64,000 nt of DNA from Pseudomonadota bacterium (GTDB lineage: Bacteria; Pseudomonadota; Gammaproteobacteria; Steroidobacterales; Steroidobacteraceae), in contig JAFAGC010000076.1 of NCBI GenBank assembly GCA_023423065.1, forward strand, positions 62,001 through 126,000, in the 5' to 3' direction. The position numbers were made by a program, and so were the translations under genes. Shown one piece after another: positions 27,573-35,660 of this stretch. The notes beneath the pieces were generated by a model. The model was given only the letters and a program-made list of their open reading frames with translations. It was not told the DNA's origin and did no database searches. Position 1 is the stretch's first letter. The number at the start of each line of letters is the position of its first letter.

Positions 27573-30500
27573 GACTGGATCTCCTGGTCGGCCAATGGAA
27601 TCCGCACTTCGATGCGGCTGCCCTTGCCCGGACGCGAGTCTATGTCGATCGTGCCGCCGACGCTGCGCGCGCGCTCCGTCATGCCCAGGAGGCCGAGATG
27701 TTCGCCGCGCTTGGCGCGCTGCACCACTTCTTCGCGATCGAAGCCGATGCCGTCGTCCTCGATGGCGAGCCACAACGCATCCGCGTCGACGCGCAGCGTG
27801 ACACGGATCTTCGTGGCTTGTGCATGCCGCAGCGCGTTGTTGACCGCCTCCTGCACCAGCCGGAATACCGTGGTGTTCAATTCAGGCGGAATGTCCGTTC
27901 CTCCGCCATCGGCATCCAGCTCGATGCGCACACTGGAACGCGCGGACAAAGCCTTAAGGTGGTGATCGAGCGCCGCCACGAGGCCCGCCTCGTCGAGCAG
28001 CGGCGGTCTCAGGCCGCGCGCGATGTTGCGCGCCTGGCGGATCATGCCGTCGATCATGTTCACCGAGTCCTCGAGCCGTTGCGTGACCGCCGGATCGGCC
28101 ATGACCTTGCGCAGCATCTGCAGGTTTATCTTGGCCGCGGTCAACGTCTGCCCGAACTCGTCGTGCAGCTCGCGCGAGATGTTGCTGCGTTCTTCTTCCT
28201 TGGCCGACTCGAGCCTTCCCGTGAGCTGTCGCAGTCCCACGTACGCTTCTTCGAGCTCGCGCTGGCTGCGACCCGCCTGCTCGAGCGCGTGTTCGCGCTG
28301 GCGCTCGAGATGTTCGAGCACGGCATTGCGGCGTCGCAACGAACGCAGACGGGTGATGTGCGCGCCGAGCGCCAGCAACGCGACCGCGGCGACGGCCATG
28401 ACCTGGAACCAGTTGGTTCTCCAGAACGGCGGCACCACGTCGAAGGCGAGCGGCGGGCTCGTGTTCCAGTTTCCGTAGGCGTCGCGGCCGCGAGCCTCGA
28501 ATAGATAGTGTCCCGCCGGCAGACCGAAGAACGTGAGCTGACGTCGCTTGCCCACTTCCGTCCACGGATCCTGCGCCTTCAGCCGGTACGCGTAGTCGTG
28601 CGGACTCTCGGCGTAGTCCAGCACGGCGAATTCGATCGCGAGTCCGTCGCCGAAACGGGTCTTCAATGCGCCGTCCATCCCGCCTGGCGACATGGCCTTT
28701 TCCATGCCGCTCGCGAGCGAGTGGATAGCCGTGAGGCGAAGTGGTGAGGCCTTGCGCTCCGGCATCGGCCTGCCCTTCGGGATGCTGAGCAGGCCGTCGA
28801 CAGAACCGAAGTAGATCCACTCGGCGTCGGCGGACGACGCGTTCGTATTGAAATAGGTGACCGGCAGTCCCGACTCGCGGACGTGATTGGTCACGCGGCC
28901 GGTCGCGGGATCGAGCCTCGACAGCCCGCGCCGCGTGCTCATCCACAACGACCCGTCGGTATCGCTTTCGACCGCCATGATTCCGCTGTTGAGCAGGCCA
29001 CGCGAGGAGTCCCAGCGTGCGATCGCGGCGACTCGCCCGGATTCGTCCTCGTCGATTCGATGGATGCCGCCGCCGTCGGTCGCCACCCACAGGACGCCGC
29101 GTTCGTCGCGATGGATGTCCGTCACGTGGTAGTTAGCCAGGTTGCGCGGCCCCGGCGTGCGGCCGTCGAAACGCTCGCACGACCATGGCTCGATCGTGCA
29201 CAGGTTGAGGCCGTTGGAGCGCGTGCCGACCCACAGTCGCCCCGCGCGGCCATGCGCGAGCACGGTGATGTAGTCGTCGCTCACCGAATCCGGCTTCGAT
29301 GGTTCGTGGCGGAATTTCCGGTAGCGGCCGCCAGGTTCGCGCAGGTACAGGCCGTTCCCGAAAGTGCCGACCCAGAGCCGCGAGGCGTCCGGCAGCAGCG
29401 CGGTCACGTAACCGGTCCCGATGCCGTCTTCGCGCTGCGCGACGGAGGAATCCAGATCGAGGCTGCTGCCGTCGGCGGCGAACTTGAACAGGCCGGACGT
29501 GGATCCGGCGAACCGGCTGCCGTCCGCGGCGACGGCGAGGGCAATGATCGAGGACTGGCGGATCGGATCGCTCGCGCTCCCGCCGGTCGCCTCGACCGAT
29601 CCGGACGACACGTCGACGCGCTGCGGTCCGCCGCCGAAGCTGCCCACCCATGGCCTTCCGGGCGTCGCGCTCGCGAGCACTTCCGTCACGTTCTTGTGGC
29701 GCAGCCCCTTGCCATCCGCGGTGGGCGTGAGCAGGCGGAACTGCGGATCATCGAGCGGCGCCGAGTAGATGCCCCGGCCCCACGATCCGATGAAGATCGT
29801 GTTGTCGGTTCCCGCGATGCTCAAGGCCGCGGCCGCCTCGGGATCGGTCGACTCGCCGAGCGGGCCCGAATGCGCACGCCACGAGCGGCCGGTCGCCGGA
29901 TCGAGGATCAGCACGCCGTGCGCGAGCGTGCCGATCCACAGGCGGCCGTTGCGGTCCGGGTAGATAGTCGTGACGAGCGGATGTTCGCCCCTGGGCATGT
30001 CCGCGAGCTCTATCCGCGAGAGCGACCTGCTGGCAGGATCGAGTACGAGCAAACCGGCGCGGGTACCGACCCACAAACGGCCGTCGGCCGACTCGTGCAG
30101 CGCGAACACACTGTCGTGATCCGCGAGTCCGTGGGCCAGCTTCGAGAGGACGTAGTGTTCGAAGCCGCCGTTTCCGTTCCAGCAATCGACGCCGCCGCCC
30201 ACAGTGCCGACCCATAGCCGTTTCGACGGTCCGACGTGCAACGCGTATGCCCAATTGTTGGCGAGGCTCGCGTCGTTGCCGCGCTCGTGCAGGTAACGCG
30301 TGAATTTCCGGCCATCCGGGTCGAGGCGATTGAGACCGTTGTTGGTGCCGACCCAGAGATTGCCGTCAGAGTCCTGCGCGATTCCGTACACGCTCTCGTC
30401 GCTGAGCGAGCGCGGATCGGCCGAATCGTGATGGTATTGCGTGAACTGGCCCGTGACCGGATCACGGCGATTGAGTCCGCCGTTGTTGGTGGAGACCCAC

Positions 30501-30793
30501 AACGCGCCGTCGCGCGACTGGAAGAGAAAGCGCACGTCCACGTCGCTGACGCTGTCGGGATCCGAGATGTCGGATCGATACGAGGTCGCCAGGTAGCCGT
30601 CGTAGCGAAACAGCCCCTCGCGCGACCCTATCCACAGCAACCCGTCGCGATCGACGAGCATCGAGGTCACGACGCTCACGTCGAGACCGCGCCCCACGCC
30701 GAGCTTCTTGAAGTGACGTTCGGCCAGAGCGACCTGCGCGAAGGCGAGTAATGCCAGAGCCGCGAGCGACACCGATGACATTCGGAACAGCAT
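27569..30793 (-). CDS. Two-component propeller-type sensor histidine kinase
   Basis: 1074 residues. A signal peptide (about 1-24) is followed by two periplasmic beta-propellers made of reg_prop repeats (about 40-670; many DGLLWIGSREGLFRYD or GNLWVGTNNGLNRLD-type units), then a Y_Y_Y domain (about 690-755, YAYRLKAQDPWTEVG). One membrane helix (about 765-785, MAVAAVALLALGAHI) precedes a coiled coil and a HisKA_3 domain with His877 in ISRELHDEFGQTLTAAK. The ATPase domain has VQEAVNNALRHA, EDDGIGFD and LGLLGMTERARS. Such sensors usually respond to polysaccharide breakdown products or other periplasmic ligands. The adjacent autotransporter/TonB receptor cluster is a plausible target of the pair, which is inference from position. 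Confidence 0.93.
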   Translation of the reverse strand: MLFRMSSVSLAALALLAFAQVALAERHFKKLGVGRGLDVSVVTSMLVDRDGLLWIGSREGLFRYDGYLATSYRSDISDPDSVSDVDVRFLFQSRDGALWVSTNNGGLNRRDPVTGQFTQYHHDSADPRSLSDESVYGIAQDSDGNLWVGTNNGLNRLDPDGRKFTRYLHERGNDASLANNWAYALHVGPSKRLWVGTVGGGVDCWNGNGGFEHYVLSKLAHGLADHDSVFALHESADGRLWVGTRAGLLVLDPASRSLSRIELADMPRGEHPLVTTIYPDRNGRLWIGTLAHGVLILDPATGRSWRAHSGPLGESTDPEAAAALSIAGTDNTIFIGSWGRGIYSAPLDDPQFRLLTPTADGKGLRHKNVTEVLASATPGRPWVGSFGGGPQRVDVSSGSVEATGGSASDPIRQSSIIALAVAADGSRFAGSTSGLFKFAADGSSLDLDSSVAQREDGIGTGYVTALLPDASRLWVGTFGNGLYLREPGGRYRKFRHEPSKPDSVSDDYITVLAHGRAGRLWVGTRSNGLNLCTIEPWSCERFDGRTPGPRNLANYHVTDIHRDERGVLWVATDGGGIHRIDEDESGRVAAIARWDSSRGLLNSGIMAVESDTDGSLWMSTRRGLSRLDPATGRVTNHVRESGLPVTYFNTNASSADAEWIYFGSVDGLLSIPKGRPMPERKASPLRLTAIHSLASGMEKAMSPGGMDGALKTRFGDGLAIEFAVLDYAESPHDYAYRLKAQDPWTEVGKRRQLTFFGLPAGHYLFEARGRDAYGNWNTSPPLAFDVVPPFWRTNWFQVMAVAAVALLALGAHITRLRSLRRRNAVLEHLERQREHALEQAGRSQRELEEAYVGLRQLTGRLESAKEEERSNISRELHDEFGQTLTAAKINLQMLRKVMADPAVTQRLEDSVNMIDGMIRQARNIARGLRPPLLDEAGLVAALDHHLKALSARSSVRIELDADGGGTDIPPELNTTVFRLVQEAVNNALRHAQATKIRVTLRVDADALWLAIEDDGIGFDREEVVQRAKRGEHLGLLGMTERARSVGGTIDIDSRPGKGSRIEVRIPLADQEIQS

Positions 30794-30894
30794 TCAAGCC
30801 AAGCCTGGGCGCATCGCGGAACGGTTGGTGGGAATCGCAGCCGACTCAGCAGAGTTTAACCATGCCGCGGAGTGAACGAGCAAAGATGCGTTGT

Positions 30895-30910
30895 TGGTCG
30901 TTGACGACCA
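30895..30910. promoter_or_regulatory. Inverted repeat upstream of the propeller kinase
   Basis: TGGTCGT-TG-ACGACCA is a perfect 7-bp inverted repeat about 100 nt before the kinase start, in a 210-nt gap that otherwise shows nothing. It could be an operator for the kinase/regulator operon; the binding protein is unknown. Confidence 0.3.
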
Positions 30911-31003
30911 GCAGGGTGCGTTTTGCCTACTGCTACTCGTACGGGTGCTTCTGGCTGCTCTCAGCGCTGGGTCGATGTGGTCGGCGCGGGTTTCGCGCCT
31001 CGT

Positions 31004-31705
31004 TCATGCGCTGAGTTTCACGATGTCGCGCAGTCGTTCGAGGACGAGATCGGATTGCCCGCCGTGCGAGTCGTCCAGGATCATGCCGGGCAGGTAGTTC
31101 TCGAAATCTGGCATCGCCAGTAGTTTGCCGCACCCCTGGGCCAGGTAAATGCGCAGCTCCAAAGATGAGTGTTCGATCTCATCCTGCAATTCGTCGCGGC
31201 CCGCAATTACGCTGAGAATGTCTTCCAGGTCGTGGCTGGCGAGGAGATTGCCTTGTCCCCTTCCCGCAAAGGCTTCGAACTTCGTGCCCAGGAATTCGGG
31301 CGCGCCGATCAGCCGGATCGAGACGCCGTTTGGCAACGTAAAGTCGCTCGCAGTTTCCATAGCGAGCGGATACCAGCGATTTGCGAAGCCGAGGATGTTC
31401 TCGGCTGTCGGCATCAGATCGACCTGGATGTTTCGATAGACCCAACGACAGATGGGGGCATCGTCAGCCACGTCTCGTTTGAAGCCCCTCGCTTCGAGCT
31501 CCGTTTCCACGCGGTGGTAGTCTGAGAGCACCGCAACCTGCGCGATCAGATCCACGTCGAGCGTCGCTCGAATCGGCGGCGCAGCTGGACTGCTGATGAG
31601 CAATCCGGCTGCACAACCACCGACGAAAACCAGTTGTTCGCGTAAAGGCCCCAGCGCTGCCGCCACGATCTCGATCCTTTCCAGATTGGGATCGAGCGGA
31701 ATCAC
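31004..31705 (-). CDS. AbiEii-like nucleotidyltransferase (candidate toxin)
   Basis: 233 residues. The nucleotidyltransferase signature is visible: VGGCAAGLL (Gly29-Gly30) followed by TLDVDLIA with Asp50 and Asp52, and a third carboxylate in IQVDLMPT. This layout fits the AbiEii/AbiGii-type nucleotidyltransferases, many of which are toxins that modify tRNA or other targets; not all are toxic. The ATG overlaps the upstream winged-helix gene by ATGA, as expected for a toxin-antitoxin operon. Base composition looks slightly less GC-rich than in neighbouring genes, consistent with a mobile accessory unit. The identification as a toxin is inference from fold and partner. Confidence 0.72.
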   Translation of the reverse strand: MIPLDPNLERIEIVAAALGPLREQLVFVGGCAAGLLISSPAAPPIRATLDVDLIAQVAVLSDYHRVETELEARGFKRDVADDAPICRWVYRNIQVDLMPTAENILGFANRWYPLAMETASDFTLPNGVSIRLIGAPEFLGTKFEAFAGRGQGNLLASHDLEDILSVIAGRDELQDEIEHSSLELRIYLAQGCGKLLAMPDFENYLPGMILDDSHGGQSDLVLERLRDIVKLSA

Positions 31706-32238
31706 CCCAGCCGCTCTTCCAGCGCTTTTCGCGCCAGATTCCGTTCACGTGCCTGGCCCGAGCGTAATGAATCGAAAAGCGCCAGCAACTCGTACAGCTT
31801 CTCGTCCCGAAGCGCCGCGTCCGGCGCAGACGGATACAACGGCGCGAGACCGATTCCCCTAACGCTGCCGCTCTTGTGAGGCCATACCGGAGGCGGATCA
31901 GATGACGGCGCGATCACCGCGTTGAGTGGCGCGGCCGCATAGCCTGTAGCCACGCCTCGAGTCAGCTTGCCCGACACGGCGGGAAAAGCGTACTTGGCGC
32001 CCGACAGCAGGAACTCGCGCAGGTGCGGCGTCAGCAGGACCGGTTGGCGCTCTTGGTAGCGGATCAGGCCGGACGCGGCTGCGCGCTTCAATGAGGCGTG
32101 CACGGCTGAGGTCGCCAAGCCCGTTTGCGCCGCCAAATCCGCGTAAGTGACCTCTCCAGATTCCCGGGCCGCGAGAGCCAGGAGAACCAGTAAATCCTGG
32201 GGTTTCAGGGCAATCTGCTGGGTGGTGAGCCGGGCCAT
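31702..32238 (-). CDS. Winged-helix DNA-binding protein (candidate antitoxin/autoregulator)
   Basis: 178 residues. An N-terminal winged helix-turn-helix is clear (LKPQDLLVLLALAARESGEV, TYADLAAQTGLATSAVHASL, KRAAASGLIRYQERQPVLL), with a less conserved C-terminal half. It sits first in a two-gene operon with the nucleotidyltransferase, in the order and size of AbiE-type antitoxins. Two near-identical 17-bp palindromes flank its promoter, so autoregulation by this protein is likely. The ribosome site (AGGA close to the ATG) is weak and lies next to the proximal palindrome. Confidence 0.72.
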   Translation of the reverse strand: MARLTTQQIALKPQDLLVLLALAARESGEVTYADLAAQTGLATSAVHASLKRAAASGLIRYQERQPVLLTPHLREFLLSGAKYAFPAVSGKLTRGVATGYAAAPLNAVIAPSSDPPPVWPHKSGSVRGIGLAPLYPSAPDAALRDEKLYELLALFDSLRSGQARERNLARKALEERLG

Positions 32239-32245
32239 ATTCCTG

Positions 32246-32262
32246 ATTCTTGAATTGAGAAT
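32246..32262. promoter_or_regulatory. Operator copy 2 (proximal) of the wHTH/NTase unit
   Basis: ATTCTTGAATTGAGAAT, 8 nt upstream of the winged-helix start. Its complement matches the distal copy at 15 of 17 positions. Occupancy would block the leader and the ribosome site region. Confidence 0.65.
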
Positions 32263-32274
32263 GACGCGTGCCCG

Positions 32275-32303
32275 AGCCTAGGCTGCCGGCCATCAGCGGT
32301 CAA
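32275..32303 (-). promoter_or_regulatory. Candidate sigma-70 promoter for the wHTH/NTase operon
   Basis: On the minus strand TTGACC (32298-32303) and TAGGCT (32275-32280) are 17 nt apart, the ideal spacing. The -35 is strong and the -10 weak. The promoter lies between the two palindromes, 2 nt inside the distal one. Confidence 0.5.
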
Positions 32304-32304
32304 T

Positions 32305-32321
32305 ATTCTTGATTCAAGAAT
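32305..32321. promoter_or_regulatory. Operator copy 1 (distal) of the wHTH/NTase unit
   Basis: ATTCTTGATTCAAGAAT is a perfect palindrome with 8-bp arms around a central T, directly upstream of the TTGACC box. The centre-to-centre distance to copy 2 is 59 bp. Confidence 0.7.
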
Positions 32322-32419
32322 GGAGATTGGAGGCGCCAAGTCGCCTCGACTGGATCGACGACGGATCGCGGAGCGGGCTCATCAACGCGGACACCTTCGA
32401 ACAATCACAGCCCATCAAT

Positions 32420-32758
32420 TCAGGGTGCCCCGTTCTCCAGCAACATCGAATCGGCCACCCCGACCAGCTTGTGCACGGGGACCACGAAGGCCATGCCGCG
32501 GCCGGTGTCCTCGAGCTCGGCCGCGACGACGATCGCGGCGAGGATCGTGTCCACCTGGTCCTCGGGAACGATCGTGAGAACGATCTCCTTCTCGGGCTCG
32601 ATCGACATGCCGAAGATCTTGTCCTTTTCGTGGACGCCGGCGCCACGCCCGAGGAGCACGGTGCCGCCGCGCGCGCCGGCCTTCACCGAGGCCTGCAGCA
32701 CGCTGCTGCCCCATCCCTTGCGGACGATGGAGACGATGAGCGAAGCATTCTTTTTCAT
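32420..32758 (-). CDS. PII-like signalling protein linked to DUF1538 transporter
   Basis: 112 residues, the standard PII length. It follows the GlnB fold pattern: ASLIVSIVRKGWGSSVLQAS, GARGGTVLLGRG at the T-loop base, KEIVLTIVPEDQVDTILAAI and GRGMAFVVPVHKLVGV at the C-terminal nucleotide-binding segment. The T-loop (GAGVHEKDKIFGMSIEPEK) lacks the uridylylated tyrosine of classical GlnB/GlnK, so this is a divergent PII. Its ATG overlaps the stop of the second DUF1538 gene (ATGA). By analogy with GlnK-AmtB it should bind nucleotides and gate the DUF1538 membrane protein, which is inference. Confidence 0.88.
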   Translation of the reverse strand: MKKNASLIVSIVRKGWGSSVLQASVKAGARGGTVLLGRGAGVHEKDKIFGMSIEPEKEIVLTIVPEDQVDTILAAIVVAAELEDTGRGMAFVVPVHKLVGVADSMLLENGAP

Positions 32759-33495
32759 GAGTCGACCTCCGCGGGAGCGCTCTTCAGGCGAACGATGAGT
32801 CCCAGCAGCATTACCGAGATGATAGGCGCGAGCGCGATGAGTGCGACGAGTCCGAGCCCGTGCACGAGTGGATCCCGGTTGGGGACCGCGGCGGCGACGC
32901 CGAACGCGAGCGCCAACAGGAACGTGTTGGCCAGCGGGCCGGTGGCCACGCCGCCCGAATCCACGGCGATCGCGACGAACGTGCGGTCGCTGAGCCAGAT
33001 GAGCGCGATCGCCAGCGCGTAGCCCGGGACGAGAATCCAGATCAGTGGTACGTCGTACACGATGCGCAACACGCCGATGCCGACCGCCGCGGCGACACCG
33101 ATGCAGACCGCGACCAGCACGACGCCCTGGCGGATGGCGCCCGTCGATGCCTGCTCGACCTGCTCTGCGAGAATGCGCACGGCCGGCTCGCCCCACGTGG
33201 TGACGAAGCCGAGCACGGCGCCGAAGATCAGCAGCAGCCAGGTCTTCGACATCGCGCCGAACGTCTCGCCGATCAGGCGGCCGAACGGCATGAATGCGAC
33301 GCCCGCGCCCAGCAGGAACAGGAACAGCCCGACCGAGGCCATCAGCGTGCCGGTGACGATGCGCATGATTTCCGGGCGCGGCAGGCGCAGGAACAGGACC
33401 TGGAACACCGCGAACAATGCGGCGAGTGGCAGCACCGCGACCGCGACACCGCGTGCGACGCGAACGAGCTCGTCGACGAACGGTACGTCGGTCAT
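32755..33495 (-). CDS. DUF1538 family membrane protein (second copy)
   Basis: 246 residues with about six to seven hydrophobic helices. Family landmarks are LMASVGLFLFLLGAGVAFMP, FGRLIGETFG, GFVTTWGEPAVRILAEQVEQ and AVDSGGVATGPLANTFLLAL. It is a paralogue of the gene before it (same order of helices, same GEPAV/AEPDV and GGVATGP/GSVTTGA segments). DUF1538 proteins are predicted transporters of unknown substrate. It overlaps both neighbours by ATGA. Confidence 0.9.
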   Translation of the reverse strand: MTDVPFVDELVRVARGVAVAVLPLAALFAVFQVLFLRLPRPEIMRIVTGTLMASVGLFLFLLGAGVAFMPFGRLIGETFGAMSKTWLLLIFGAVLGFVTTWGEPAVRILAEQVEQASTGAIRQGVVLVAVCIGVAAAVGIGVLRIVYDVPLIWILVPGYALAIALIWLSDRTFVAIAVDSGGVATGPLANTFLLALAFGVAAAVPNRDPLVHGLGLVALIALAPIISVMLLGLIVRLKSAPAEVDS

Positions 33496-34187
33496 CGGGT
33501 GAGCCAGGCGATCGCCAGGATGACGATGATGGGGCCGATGGACGCGACGCCTAACAACCCGAACGCGTCGTCGACGGCGGATCGTCCCGCGATGACCGAG
33601 CTCACGCCGAGCGCGACCGCGAGCACCACCGGGCCCGTGAGCGCGCCCGTGGTCACGCTGCCGGCGTCGTACGCGAGCGGGACCATCATTCCGTGCGCGA
33701 GAAACGTGAGCGCGAGCGTCAACGCGTACATCACCGTGAGCTGCCAGCGCATGGAGAAGCCGAGGACGAGACGCAGGAACCCGATGACGACGAACAATCC
33801 GACCGCCATCGCGATCACGTACACCATCCGCTGGCCCGGCAACTCGCCGCCCGAGGCTCCGTCGACCTGTGCTGCCAGCACGAGCACGTCCGGCTCCGCC
33901 GCCGTGGTCGCGAACCCGAGCGCGAAGGCGACGGCGAGCAACAGCCATATGGAGCTGCGGTCCGCGAGCTTGGCGCCGATGAACCGGCCCATCGGCAGGA
34001 TTCCGAAGTCGATGCCGGTGAGGAGCAGCAGCAATCCGAGCGTGACGAGGACCGAGCCGATGAGGAACTGCACGAAGGCTGCGGTGGATGCGCCCACCAC
34101 CGTGAATTGCAGCACGCAGACGGCGATGATCAGCGGGGCGACGGCCCGGAGGGTCTCGGCGAGCTTGAGCTTCAACAGCGTGAGCAT
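33492..34187 (-). CDS. DUF1538 family membrane protein (first copy)
   Basis: 231 residues with about seven helices. It has FLIGSVLVTLGLLLLLTGID, MGRFIGAKLAD, ALGFATTAAEPDVLVLAAQ and AYDAGSVTTGALTGPVVLAV, matching the second copy segment for segment. In some relatives the two halves are probably one polypeptide, so the pair may form a two-subunit channel or carrier. It is the first gene of a three-gene coupled operon with the second copy and PII. The leader before it contains the tRNA-Gly gene on the same strand, 31 nt upstream. Confidence 0.9.
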   Translation of the reverse strand: MLTLLKLKLAETLRAVAPLIIAVCVLQFTVVGASTAAFVQFLIGSVLVTLGLLLLLTGIDFGILPMGRFIGAKLADRSSIWLLLAVAFALGFATTAAEPDVLVLAAQVDGASGGELPGQRMVYVIAMAVGLFVVIGFLRLVLGFSMRWQLTVMYALTLALTFLAHGMMVPLAYDAGSVTTGALTGPVVLAVALGVSSVIAGRSAVDDAFGLLGVASIGPIIVILAIAWLTR

Positions 34188-34218
34188 GTCGTACCAAGCT
34201 CGATGCGCGATGATGTGA

Positions 34219-34292
34219 TGGAGCGGGTGATGGGAATCGAACCCACGTTAGTAGCTTGGGAAGCTACAGTTCTACCATTGAACTACACCCGC
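34219..34292 (-). tRNA. tRNA-Gly (anticodon CCC)
   Basis: 74 nt including an encoded CCA (34219-34221). The acceptor GCGGGTG pairs with CACCCGC, the D-loop region is TTCAATGGTAGAA, the anticodon loop TTCCCAA sits on a GTAGC/GCTAC stem, and the T-arm has GGTTCGATTCC. The sequence closely resembles E. coli glyU. It reads GGG codons. It stands between the DUF1538 operon and the plus-strand nucleosidase gene. Confidence 0.97.
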
Positions 34293-34344
34293 GCCGGGAA
34301 TCCTCAGGATAGCCGAGCGACATCCGCCATCTCAACCGGACAAC

Positions 34345-34935
34345 ATGCAGCAACCGAAGTCATTGATCGTCATGGCCCTCCCGCAGGAATCGCGCGGGCT
34401 CCTGGAAAAGGCCGGGGCCAGCATCCTCTACACCGGCGTCGGCAAGGTGAACGCCGCCTCCGCGCTCGCGAGGCGCCTCGCGGAAATCCGCTGCACGGGT
34501 GAGCCGCTGCCGCTCGTGGTCAATCTCGGCACGGCCGGCAGCCGTTCGATCCCGGCTCACTCGCTCGTCGCCTGCGACCGGTTTTCGCAGCGTGACATGG
34601 ACGTGAGCGGGCTGGGTTTTCCGCGCGGCGTCACGCCGTTCGACGAGACGCCTCCCACGATCGCCTTTCCGCGCGTGTTCTCCGGACTGCCGCATGCGGC
34701 CTGCTCGACGGCGGATTCGTTCGCGACGCACGAGCACGAGATCGATGGCGACGTCGTCGACATGGAGGCCTTCGCCCTGGCGCGTGTGTGCATCGCGGAG
34801 AACGTGCCGTTCGCCTGCGCGAAGTACGTGACGGACGGCGCGGATGCGGACTCCGCCGCGCATTGGCAGGACGCGCTCGAACACGCGGCGCGCGGCTTCG
34901 CCGCGTTGTACGAAGAACTCGAGGGTGCGCGATGA
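34345..34935 (+). CDS. Nucleoside phosphorylase/nucleosidase superfamily protein
   Basis: 196 residues. The PNP/UDP-phosphorylase fold is visible: [39 protein letters not shown] and the base-recognition segment [13 protein letters not shown], which is close to that of methylthioadenosine/adenosylhomocysteine nucleosidases. It is shorter than E. coli Pfs (about 230 residues). It should split a purine nucleoside, possibly adenosylhomocysteine, which would suit its coupling (ATGA) to the SAM-using tRNA methyltransferase TrmB. The exact substrate is not certain. Confidence 0.82.
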   Translation: MQQPKSLIVMALPQESRGLLEKAGASILYTGVGKVNAASALARRLAEIRCTGEPLPLVVNLGTAGSRSIPAHSLVACDRFSQRDMDVSGLGFPRGVTPFDETPPTIAFPRVFSGLPHAACSTADSFATHEHEIDGDVVDMEAFALARVCIAENVPFACAKYVTDGADADSAAHWQDALEHAARGFAALYEELEGAR

Positions 34936-35621
34936 ACGAGCCGAATCGCCGCGCCATTCGCAGTTTCGTCGTGCGCGCCGGCCGCATGACCGCGGGCCAG
35001 TCGCGCGCGCTCGAAGAGTTGTGGCCGCGAATGGGCGTCGAGTATTCGCCCGCGCCGCTGGACCTCGATGCCCTCTTCGGGCGAAGCGCGCCGCGAACGC
35101 TCGAGATCGGCTTCGGCAACGGCGAGAACCTCGCGGCGCTCGCGGCCGCGCATCCGGAACGCGACTATCTCGGCATCGAGGTCCATCGGCCGGGAGTCGG
35201 ACACCTCTTCATGCTCGCGCAGCGCGACAACCTCACCAACGTTCGCGCAAGCGCGCACGACGCGGTCGAAGTGTTGCGCGACCAGATCCCCGCCGGGGCG
35301 CTCGACGAGGTGCTCGTGTTGTTCCCGGATCCCTGGCACAAGAAGCGGCATCACAAGCGCCGGCTGATCCAGCCGCCGTTCGTCGAGCTGGTCGCCTCGC
35401 GCGTGAAGCCGGGAGGGTTGTTCCGGCTCGCGACCGACTGGGAGCATTACGCGTTGCAGATGCTGGAGGTCCTCAACGCGAGCGCGGGCTTCGAGAACCT
35501 CTCGCCCACCGGCGACTGGGTGCCGCGGCCGGAGGAACGCGCGCCGACGCGCTTCGAGAAGCGCGGCGCGCGCCTGGGACATGGCGTGTGGGATCTCGCG
35601 TATCGCCGGGTGGGGGCGTAG
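34932..35621 (+). CDS. trmB: tRNA (guanine-46-N7) methyltransferase
   Basis: 229 residues. TrmB motifs are [11 protein letters not shown] (SAM site), [33 protein letters not shown] (the diagnostic PDPW-KKRH element) and [14 protein letters not shown], with the C-terminal [17 protein letters not shown]. It makes m7G46 in tRNA variable loops. It is translationally coupled to the nucleosidase gene. Confidence 0.97.
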   Translation: MNEPNRRAIRSFVVRAGRMTAGQSRALEELWPRMGVEYSPAPLDLDALFGRSAPRTLEIGFGNGENLAALAAAHPERDYLGIEVHRPGVGHLFMLAQRDNLTNVRASAHDAVEVLRDQIPAGALDEVLVLFPDPWHKKRHHKRRLIQPPFVELVASRVKPGGLFRLATDWEHYALQMLEVLNASAGFENLSPTGDWVPRPEERAPTRFEKRGARLGHGVWDLAYRRVGA

Positions 35622-35660
35622 CGCGCGGACGTTTCGGTGCTACCGAAGGAATCCAGTTAG

